From assembly GCA_964658655.1 (NCBI GenBank), contig CAZZZL010000015.1, positions 1-64,000 of the forward strand: a stretch of 64,000 nt of DNA, given 5' to 3'. Positions 46,279-54,500 of this stretch are shown here, piece by piece. The DNA comes from G963692885 sp964658655. GTDB taxonomy: Bacteria; Acidobacteriota; Terriglobia; Terriglobales; Acidobacteriaceae. Under the pieces are notes generated by a model, which searched no databases, was not told where the DNA came from, and was given only the letters and a program-made list of their open reading frames with translations. A program made the position numbers and the translations under genes. Within the stretch, counting starts at the first letter, position 1; every line of letters starts with the position of its first letter.

Positions 46279-47544
46279 TCACTCTTCCGCTACAACCTCC
46301 TCTCCTTCGCTGACACTCGTCGTTATCAATGGCAGCAATGGACTCAAGCCGCGCATCGCTCTCACTTCATCTACCGTCAACACGCCCGCCTGCAGAAGCT
46401 GCGTTTGTATCTGCAGCTCTGTCAGTTCGTCTCGCGTCTCAAGCTCGTTAAATGAAAACTCGAATTCGTCCCAGCCCAGAAGCTTTGAGAAAACATCTCT
46501 CGTGATGTGTTGCTCCACCAGTCTGGCCAGCGGAAGGATCGCAGAACGGAAAGCCTCGTCGCCCATCTCCCCCGAAGTAGACTTGTTCACGTCCTGCTCA
46601 AGCCCGAGCAGCATCGGTGGCAAGTTAAACGCGTTGGCAATCATTCGTATTAAGAACTGTTGCCAGCTGAGCCTGAGGTCCGCATCTGTCCCGCTTGCAA
46701 AACGCAGCACCTCGGGTTTCTGCTGCGTGCTTAGGATCGGCACGCGCCCCGTGCCCTCAATCTCATCCTGCCACCAGCGGATTAACCGTTCGTGCTGTGC
46801 AGGCGCCGCCTCGTTGATCCACAACGCATACTGCACCACTGCATTGCTCGCCAGCTTTCCGGCAAATCGGTGCGCACTCAAAAATGAGTTCACCGTCTCA
46901 AACGCTACTTCCAGCGGTCCCAGGCCAAACGGCGTATGCGTCCTCGGGTTCATGCGCAGATAGATCAGCTGGTCATCCCGCAGATCAATCGTCGCGTCGG
47001 GACCTATGCCGCCAGTCTTTTGCGCATAGCGAGGACTGTCAGGGTCGCCATTCCACTTGGGATTGATCTGGATGGTCGCTCCATCCACCGGCCACATCTG
47101 CGCCGGCCGAAGCGGATCGCCCGTTGCCTCCATCTCAATCGCGCCGAACCCACCAACCAGCGCATCTTCGAGTACCTGTTCCAGCATGGTCCTGAAAGAG
47201 TCCGAATCATTCGGCTCCTGCAGCATCACGCGAAGAGCTCTGCATTTTCGATTGAAGTAAGCGACGTCTCCCGGAAGATATTCGCGCTTTACGCGCACCT
47301 GCCAGTCCATCGAAGCAATGCGGTCCTTGATCAGGTTGATCGCACGCCGCACGACCGGTGTTTCTGCAAAGCGCCGCAGATTTGCCGGCGTTGGTTTGGG
47401 CATCAATGACCTGGCCGAGCCGAATGGTGAAAGTATCGAAGGCAGAGGTACTGTAAGTCTCTGACCCTCGCCATCCGCCTTTGCCGCGTCCACTCCCACC
47501 AGCCACTCCCTTAGCACTGTCCGCGTTCCGCTCAGCAATCCCAT
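46279..47544 (-). CDS. Phage portal protein
   Basis: A 421-residue HK97-family portal. Blocks typical of the family are present: VVRRAINLIKDRIASMDWQV near the N-terminus, LEDALVGGFGAIEME, DQLIYLRMNPRTHTPFGLGPLE and FLIRMIANAFNLPPMLLGLE. It makes the ring through which DNA enters the head. Its start at 47544 lies 106 bases after the DUF3037 stop. The order portal, protease, scaffold, capsid is standard. Confidence 0.88.
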   Translation of the reverse strand: MGLLSGTRTVLREWLVGVDAAKADGEGQRLTVPLPSILSPFGSARSLMPKPTPANLRRFAETPVVRRAINLIKDRIASMDWQVRVKREYLPGDVAYFNRKCRALRVMLQEPNDSDSFRTMLEQVLEDALVGGFGAIEMEATGDPLRPAQMWPVDGATIQINPKWNGDPDSPRYAQKTGGIGPDATIDLRDDQLIYLRMNPRTHTPFGLGPLEVAFETVNSFLSAHRFAGKLASNAVVQYALWINEAAPAQHERLIRWWQDEIEGTGRVPILSTQQKPEVLRFASGTDADLRLSWQQFLIRMIANAFNLPPMLLGLEQDVNKSTSGEMGDEAFRSAILPLARLVEQHITRDVFSKLLGWDEFEFSFNELETRDELTELQIQTQLLQAGVLTVDEVRAMRGLSPLLPLITTSVSEGEEVVAEE

Positions 47545-47649
47545 ACTTCTTGTCCCCCAATGCTTTCAATCTGCCAATTGCCACCACCAATAAAAAAAGG
47601 AGCAAGGCGTTAGCCATGCTCCTCGAAAAAACAAAAGTCTTCCGCTCTC

Positions 47650-48477
47650 CTAAAGCAGCCTTAAGTCCGCACGCGCGACTTCAGCCAGTCGCGCAACCTG
47701 TGAAAGTGGCCACACCCTGATGTCGTTTCTCTCCATCAGCTCAACTCCACGCCTGTATTGCTTTCGATTTTCACCATCTTCGCTCACATCACCCACAGCT
47801 TCAACGATTGCAGTTAGCTGCAATGTTGCCTGGTCGATCTTCGTTAATCCCTCAGCGAGAGCTCGCACGGAAAACGCCAGGCTCTTGGCTGCGTTCAAAT
47901 CGTTGTCCAGCGAAACAGCGTGAAACATCTTGATGACCCCGTTGGGACGGTAGCCAAAATCTATCTTCAGTGAATCACCCTCGCCCAGATACGGCTCGGC
48001 TGCAATCTGGTGACGCATGTACCTCCACACACCCTGTCGTTCAAAGGCTTTGCGCGTCTCCGCCAATATCGCTGCACGCCCGCTGCGCTTGCTCTCGCGC
48101 TCGACCTTATGAATCTCCACGTACAAACGCATCAGCTGATCGATCTGCGTCTGAAACGTATCTGCCAGGCAGGCTTTCGGTTCTGTCATTTGCACCACGT
48201 TCGAAAGTGAGTCACCCAGCAAACGCAGCAAACCCGGTGAGGCAATGCGCTCCCGCAACTCACCCTCCAGCGCTTCGAGCATATCGACGTCAGCATGCGG
48301 GTCAACGCACCGCACCCTCTTCCAGTCCTGCGTAAACCGCAGTTCTGTCCTCACGACGCCATCCTGCCCGGGTTCTGCCGCCTCGCGCAGCAGCACGCCG
48401 ATATTCACGAATTCGTTCTTCACCGGATCCGGCACATACCGTATCAGCGAGAACTCACAGCGCCGCCGCTCCTCCAC
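47650..48477 (-). CDS. DUF3037 family protein paired with a HipA-like kinase
   Basis: A 275-residue protein whose N-terminus (RRCEFSLIRYVPDPVKNEFVNIGVLL) is that of DUF3037. The rest is helical (FQTQIDQLMRLYVEIHKVERESKR). An ATG at 48483 lies directly after GGAGGG, which is too close. The GTG at 48477 is 7 bases from GGAGG and gives MEERRRCEF, so I prefer it. The kinase gene starts upstream and ends 61 bases before this start. From memory, these two families often occur side by side in bacterial genomes. DUF3037 has no established function. Confidence 0.82.
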   Translation of the reverse strand: MEERRRCEFSLIRYVPDPVKNEFVNIGVLLREAAEPGQDGVVRTELRFTQDWKRVRCVDPHADVDMLEALEGELRERIASPGLLRLLGDSLSNVVQMTEPKACLADTFQTQIDQLMRLYVEIHKVERESKRSGRAAILAETRKAFERQGVWRYMRHQIAAEPYLGEGDSLKIDFGYRPNGVIKMFHAVSLDNDLNAAKSLAFSVRALAEGLTKIDQATLQLTAIVEAVGDVSEDGENRKQYRRGVELMERNDIRVWPLSQVARLAEVARADLRLL

Positions 48478-48537
48478 GCTCATCCCTCCTGCACCCCTCT
48501 ACCTGTCATCTCTATCGTCCCAATCCTCCACTTCTAC

Positions 48538-49404
48538 TCACTGCACTCGCTCACTCCCCATTACCTTTGATTCCGGAAACACCATCATGGCAATCTCTTT
48601 CGGCCTCTTACCCCAGTTAGGGAAAGGTTCACGATCAGACCTGCGGAAACTCGTAATCAAATCCCTTATCAGCGGCCTGCGCTTCATCAGCTTTTCGATC
48701 ATCTGCTCTATCTCCCCAGTATCGCCTCCATACCATTCAGGAGGAACTTCCTCGGCTGTCTGCCAGATCCATCCATCGTCCATCGTTTCGATACGCGTCA
48801 ACCAGGGCTCGAAGCTCTCCCATCCTGTCACGTGCGCATACACTCCGTTGCGCGGGAATACTCCCCTCAGGGTCACATCCTCAAATTTCCACTCCGCCGC
48901 ATTAAAACAATACCCCTGGTCAATGAACATTGCGGAGTATCTCTTCTCCCGGCCCTTGCGCACATACACCGCTTGCCGACCATTGGTATTACAAGTCCAC
49001 TTATCGATCACCAGCATCCCTGCGAATTCCGCCAGGTTCCGTATATCCATCAGCAGCGCTTCCGGCAGATAATCAACCACCAGTCCGGGCATCAATCCCC
49101 CAACAAATCGCGATCCAAACTGGAGTCCTGCCCGGCACCGCTCTGATGAATGCTGCAGCTTGATACAAAGCTCCGGGGTCGTCTCCACCATCCACGTAGT
49201 CACCTCAACCACAGCGCATTCAGGCACACTCAGTCCAACCTTCTTGGCGAATCGAGTCGCCAGGAATTCGTTCGCCAACACCCGGGTAGCCTGCGGATTA
49301 TTCTGGAATTTCACTACATATAATTCTTCGTCCGCACCCAGCATCAGGTGCCCCTGCGCTCCGCCGCGCATCGCCCGTATATGCTGTGTCGCCAGGACTG
49401 TCAC
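48538..49404 (-). CDS. HipA-like kinase-fold protein
   Basis: A 288-residue protein of the HipA-like kinase group, without the N-terminal region of classical HipA. Kinase residues are visible: Lys in LYVVKFQ (about 32), Glu in LANEFLATRFAKK (about 46), catalytic loop Asp/Asn in VIDKWTCNTNGRQ (about 134 and 139) and metal Asp in MFIDQGYCFN (about 162). It may phosphorylate a protein, as HipA does glutamyl-tRNA synthetase; the target here is unknown. The start is GTG 49404 or 49407 (AGAGG upstream fits 49404). It lies 91 bases after the terminase stop. No hipB-like gene is adjacent; the partner is a DUF3037 protein. Confidence 0.82.
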   Translation of the reverse strand: MTVLATQHIRAMRGGAQGHLMLGADEELYVVKFQNNPQATRVLANEFLATRFAKKVGLSVPECAVVEVTTWMVETTPELCIKLQHSSERCRAGLQFGSRFVGGLMPGLVVDYLPEALLMDIRNLAEFAGMLVIDKWTCNTNGRQAVYVRKGREKRYSAMFIDQGYCFNAAEWKFEDVTLRGVFPRNGVYAHVTGWESFEPWLTRIETMDDGWIWQTAEEVPPEWYGGDTGEIEQMIEKLMKRRPLIRDLITSFRRSDREPFPNWGKRPKEIAMMVFPESKVMGSERVQ

Positions 49405-49494
49405 CACTCACCTCTGCTGCCGATACTATCCGTCACTCCCGATGCTACAGATATTTCTCGCACGCGGCCTGCAACACTGCCAGCAACCCTCGTC

Positions 49495-50982
49495 TCATCT
49501 GCCGGCAATCGATGCCCGCACCGCCAGCCCAATCCCCATCGCCATCAGGCAGTCATCATGCTCCCCTGCAGCGGCTTCCATCCTGCCTGCAGCATCCCGC
49601 ACAAATGTCCTGCACTCCCGCAGCAGGCGCCGGCTGTTCAAGACGTCTGCATTCTCAATCAACATCCGCCCCACGCCATCCACCACGGCCACGCGTGAAA
49701 CAGACGTCGTCAGCCATCCATCCAACCCGCATTGTGCAAAAATCCTCGCGCCCGCATCCACACTTCGCAGGTAGGCCAGCACTGCGTGACCATGATTATT
49801 CCGCTCCACCGCCAGCAATCCATGGTTATATTCGTTTGCCAGTTCTGACGCTCTTTGCGCAATCTCCAGCAGTCCGATTCTTCCGCAAAACTCCGCACAC
49901 TGCAGCCCTGTCAATCTTTCGATCACCTCTATCGCACAGTAATCTCCGTCCATTCCACCACCGGCCGGATCTACAGCGACCACATACTCCTTACCCGGGA
50001 GTGGCGGAAAATACACTTCCAGGCAAGAATGCCACCGCCTTTCCATCGGCTCAGGAGTCTGCGCCATTCTGCGATCAATCGCCTCTACATCAAAAACGCA
50101 CGCACCACTCGACAGGAAACACTCATCCGCATTTTCCGGATACTCCTGCGCGCGCAGCCGCCCGAACTGCTTCTGTATGCCCCGACGGAATGCGATCTGT
50201 CCCGCAGACAAGCCATGCTTCTCGACCAGCCTCTGCTCATCCTCATCGAGAGTCCCGGCTCCCCCACTGCCCGACACATACTCTGGCTCTGACCACCACG
50301 GAAAGAAATGACGCACATAGCCAGTCTCTTCCGCACGCATCCACTCTTCGTAAAAACATCCGTATGCGCCGTTGGCAGTCGATTCCAGCACCACTTCTCC
50401 TCCCGCAGGCAGCGACGCCCTCAAACCTGCCAGCACATCCGCCCCGTTTCCCGGCCACCGTGCTACCTCGGAGCAGTGCAGGTTCTGTACCGTCAATCCA
50501 CGTCCTGCATTTGGATCGCCCGCGGTCTCAACCCTATACTCGCTATCGATCTTCGGAAACACCAGCGATCGCACATTCGCTCGCGAAGTCTTAAGCGCGC
50601 CCTCACGCAGCCGTTCGGGCAGGCCGGCGTAAAAGCGGTGCACCATCCGGAACAAATCCTCTGCCGCCTCCTGCGTATGCGCCACCTCCAGGGTCAGTGT
50701 TCCCGCCTGGGTGATCGTCTTTAGAAAGAAACGCCCCGCGATCCACGTACTCAATCCCATCTGCCGCGCCTTCAACACAATGTTTCTCGCACCGCGCCGT
50801 CGCTCGAATTCGGTTTGCACTCCATTCGGCCGCAGCGCGGTGCTCAACCCTTCACGCGTCCGAATCTGCAGCAATGCCTCCGCCAGAAATACTGCCGGCG
50901 TCCGCCCTTCCAGCAACTCGAATGGTGTATCCAGCACCATCCCGAAAGTCTTCAGCTCTTCGAGCTCGCTGCAAGTCGCCAC
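49495..50982 (-). CDS. Phage terminase large subunit
   Basis: A 495-residue packaging motor. The ATPase has a Walker A-like NIVLKARQMGLST (about residue 72) and VVLESTANGAYGCFYEE. The RNase-H nuclease has VVAVDPAGGGMDGDYCAIE (Asp), LLAVERNNHGHAVLA (Glu) and GEHDDCLMAMGIG (Asp). It starts at GTG 50982 with the strong AGGAGGGATCT site. The type (cos or headful) cannot be read by eye. No clear small-subunit gene sits next to it. Confidence 0.93.
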   Translation of the reverse strand: MATCSELEELKTFGMVLDTPFELLEGRTPAVFLAEALLQIRTREGLSTALRPNGVQTEFERRRGARNIVLKARQMGLSTWIAGRFFLKTITQAGTLTLEVAHTQEAAEDLFRMVHRFYAGLPERLREGALKTSRANVRSLVFPKIDSEYRVETAGDPNAGRGLTVQNLHCSEVARWPGNGADVLAGLRASLPAGGEVVLESTANGAYGCFYEEWMRAEETGYVRHFFPWWSEPEYVSGSGGAGTLDEDEQRLVEKHGLSAGQIAFRRGIQKQFGRLRAQEYPENADECFLSSGACVFDVEAIDRRMAQTPEPMERRWHSCLEVYFPPLPGKEYVVAVDPAGGGMDGDYCAIEVIERLTGLQCAEFCGRIGLLEIAQRASELANEYNHGLLAVERNNHGHAVLAYLRSVDAGARIFAQCGLDGWLTTSVSRVAVVDGVGRMLIENADVLNSRRLLRECRTFVRDAAGRMEAAAGEHDDCLMAMGIGLAVRASIAGR

Positions 50983-51035
50983 AGATCCCTCCTGACACTT
51001 CTCTTCCCCTGACTCCGCTCAAATAGACTCCAACC

Positions 51036-51407
51036 TCACAACTTGTATCCAAGCTTTTCCATATCATTTCTGCATCCTGCAATCAGGTCCTGAAAAGCAA
51101 TGACCGTCGCCTCATCGAGAGAAACATTTAGCCCGCTCGCGCTAGCCGCCGTGCTCGTCGAATGAACTGCCGCGACCACCAGCCCCAGTGCTGAGAATGC
51201 CGCCCGCTCCAACAGCACCGCCTGGCTACCGATTCCGGGAACAAGACTCGTAATCGTCTCAACTGTCCCCGCATTCGACGCAGCCTCTGCGCCCACCCTA
51301 TCCAGAAAGAGGGAAGCTTTCTGCAGATCACCCAGCGCACTCGCGAAAAAATGCTCGATCGATGCGAAACCAAAAATGGATTTGCTTGAAGATGCCACTT
51401 TTACCAT
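51036..51407 (-). CDS. Small hydrophobic phage-locus protein of unknown function
   Basis: A 123-residue protein. GAGGAGAGTGTA precedes its ATG. It has a helical N-terminus (SIEHFFASALGDLQKASLFL), then IPG-like SLVPGIGSQAVLLERAAFSALGLVVAAVHS and a C-terminal VSLDEATVIAFQDLI. It looks like one or two amphipathic or membrane-active helices. I know similar acidobacterial phage-linked proteins only from memory, and none has a function. It sits in the slot before the large terminase; a small-terminase role is possible but has no motif support. Confidence 0.6.
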   Translation of the reverse strand: MVKVASSSKSIFGFASIEHFFASALGDLQKASLFLDRVGAEAASNAGTVETITSLVPGIGSQAVLLERAAFSALGLVVAAVHSTSTAASASGLNVSLDEATVIAFQDLIAGCRNDMEKLGYKL

Positions 51408-51470
51408 TACACTCTCCTCTTGTTGGGCCTTGCTACTGTTAGACACTAAATAATCAAACCAATGAAGAAA

Positions 51471-51497
51471 GGCCCCGCTCACCTGCCAGGGCCTTCA
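51471..51497 (-). terminator. Hairpin between the tail-spike and small hydrophobic protein genes
   Basis: An AAGGCCC/GGGCCTT stem with a 13-base loop, read on the minus strand, is followed by TCTTCATT. It lies between the tail-spike stop (51545) and the start at 51407. The stem is short, so confidence is moderate. Confidence 0.5.
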
Positions 51498-51544
51498 TCA
51501 TTACTTCCTTGAGCCACACACTTTAGCCCCATCCAGCAAACACT

Positions 51545-54500
51545 TCACTCATTCGTCTGCATCGGTCCAGTCGCTCGAATAGCCGTCCCATCGTCGTAGA
51601 ACATCTGCGTACTGCAGCTGTTCGCCGTTGTACTCGGCGTGCCGCCGCCGAGCACACTACCGCCCCCTACAACACTTCCCCAGTTGAAGGTATAGCCACC
51701 TGTCGCGTTCTCACAGATCACGACAAGGAACTGCTGCAGGGCACCACTGTGTACCCACGAGGCCGCAGTCACGCTTCCCGTGAGGATCAGCTTCTGCACA
51801 TTCTCGTTTCCAAGAGCGAATGTCGGCGTGGCCGACCACGTCACCACGTTCGCCGAATTCATCGTATGTGCACCAAAGTCCTTGTAGCTCCCAAATGAAT
51901 TGGTCGATCGCAGATAATCATTCGTGCCTACAAGTTTCGTCGTCACATATGTCGGGCGATTCGACACGAACTCCGACTGCATATTCGCAACCGGAACAAT
52001 GTCGAAATCTTTCGCCCAGGTCATTCCCGTCGTCACCGTCGAAGTGAATTCGTTGCCGACAAAGAAGCTCGTTGGATCAGCATTCACACTGTGAAATGCG
52101 ATCGCTGTATTGGTCACCCCGAAAGTCCCGTTCAGCTCAAAGCGATTATTGGCCCAGTGCGAGTTATAGCTGCGCAGAACAGCTCCATACTGCGTCGGCG
52201 TGTCACAGACATTGTCACTCCACCAGTTTCCTTGCGCATTATCGTCAAAGCATGTCGTCATCGCGCCGTTTGCGTTGGTATCCCACACATGAAGGTAACC
52301 GTAGCGTGAGCCGCCAACGTCATCCCTCACTCCCTCCGCGTAACCCTTCACATATCCCTGCAGATACTTCGAATCCGTCGCATTGTCTGTCCATATCCCA
52401 TAGCTGCCCGCAGGAATCGCGCTACCGGATCGATAACACCAGAACTCCACCGCATCCAGTGAGTTGGACCCCGTATACCCATCAGCCGTATCGCCATTCT
52501 GCATGCAATAGCTCGTCGCATTCAGCATCCGCAGGTTCAGGATTCGCCCCCGCTGCTGCCTCTTGAGCCACAACGCCCTCTGCGCCGTATTGTTCGCATC
52601 GAGTGTTCCGCCGCCTCCAATCACCTGGTCCTGCCACGGTCCGGTCGCTCCCGCAATCACCACGGCCGTCATCGTCGATCCACTTTTTGCCTGCAGCACC
52701 CCGCCCGTCTCCACATACAGCGACCCAGTAGTCGCCAGGTTTACCGAACACGATGTCTGAAACGTCAGCGCCGGCACATACAGCACCCCGCCCGCTGCTG
52801 CTGCAGCCGCATTCGTCATTGCCGTGCAGTTATCTGTCACCCCGTCGCCCACCGCCCCGTAATAGCGCACGTCCACGCGCGGGCCACCCTCAACCAGGCT
52901 CGCCAGCTTACTCGTACCTGACGCAGTTACGTTACCCAGAGCGTCGATCACAGCCTGGCCCGCGCTACCGAGACTTATCCCGGCACTAAAGGTTTGCGAC
53001 GACCCGAACGTATTCGTCTGGTTCACCTGCGCCAGGTTCGACGTACTGCTCACAATCGCTCCGCCATTCACAATCAGGCTGCCCGCATTCACCGCACCCG
53101 GCGTCGTGATGTCCGCTGTATGATTTGCACTCGGCACCACCCCCGCATTCAGCACCGCCTGCCCGCTATCTGTCATCCCCGTGTAGCCCACCGTCCCCGC
53201 GTTGCCGATATACCCCAACGCCAGCGTTGACCCGCTCGGTACAACTGTCCGATACACCTTCTGCCACGTAAGCCCGGTTCCTCCCGCCGCCGGACAGAAC
53301 ACAACATTATTATTTGTTGCACTCAGCACAGCATTCCCCGTCGAGGTCACACCTGCCGGCGTTGGCAGTGTCTCCCCTCCCTGAAAATTTACCTGCGTGC
53401 ACACATAGGAATAGCTCGACGTACCGGCAGTTCCGTTTTGCCCAACCCCAGCAGCTTGTGTCGGATTAGCTGTCTGCAAAAGGCTCAACGAACCATGCCC
53501 TTCAATCTGCCACGGAGATACCTGCGCGCAATCCATCTGCCATGCCATTTCGTAATCGCCTTGCAGCGTAAAACCGGTCACACCATTCCCCGCCAGCGGC
53601 GTAAATGGATAGCCGCTGCACGTGCGCAACGCATACCCACTGCCCGGCAGCAGAGTCGTAAAGCCGTCATTCGACATCACGCGAATTCGCTGCCCAGGCA
53701 CGCCGCCCGTAAAATTTCCAATCTGCTGCCCTGCACTGCTGCCCTGCAGAAATACATTGTGCAGACCGGCCACATTCTGTCCCAGCACACCTGTGAACGG
53801 ACTCAGCGATTGCTTGAAATCATTATCGGCAAATGAGAATGAACTCGAGTAGCCTCCTGGCGTCGAATAACTCTGCGCGAAGTTTCCATTCCACACATTC
53901 GGCGTCCCGCTCCCGCTTGTCCTGCCATCGCTGATGTCGAAAGCCAACGGCGATGCGTCGACCACCGAGTTGCCCGTCCACACATTTCCGCCGAGCACGT
54001 TCTGTCCACTGCCTGTCTCGTAAATACCCACCCAGCTGCCCGGCGCCACCACCTGGTCATTGCCATCATGCAGCGCCATGTTTCCCACCCAGATACTGTT
54101 ATTTGAAGCATCTTCGATCCCGTTGCCGGCATTCAGGTCCGCCCGGTTCATATACCAGCGGTTAAACTGGCCGCCACTCCAGATTCCCTCATCTGACAAC
54201 TCGCCAATATTGGATTCGTACCAGTTATTGATCCCATTCCATCCGTTTACGATTGCCTTCGACGGCAGCGTCGCATCCACCACCGTTTTCGTGCCATTCG
54301 TCGACACCGAACCAGTCGATATCTCCGAATACTCCATGTACCCATCCGTCCCGTTCAACACTACGCAACCCATCGGACTTACCGGCGGCACAATCGACCC
54401 TCCCACCGGTGGATAGGCTGGCAGTTGTCGCAGCGCTTTCGTGTTCACTTCCTGCAGGCAGCTCGAACCCTGCACGTGGTTCACATACAACACCTCGCCG

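Noticed and set aside
48538..49404. Classical hipBA toxin-antitoxin operon
   Set aside because: No HipB-like HTH gene is adjacent, and the kinase lacks the N-terminal part of HipA. Only a HipA-like kinase is claimed.
49386..50594. 402-codon open frame on the plus strand opposite the terminase gene
   Set aside because: Its product is a Pro/Ser/His/Arg-rich string with no domain pattern. It is antisense to a gene with clear catalytic motifs, so it is a shadow of GC-rich codon use.
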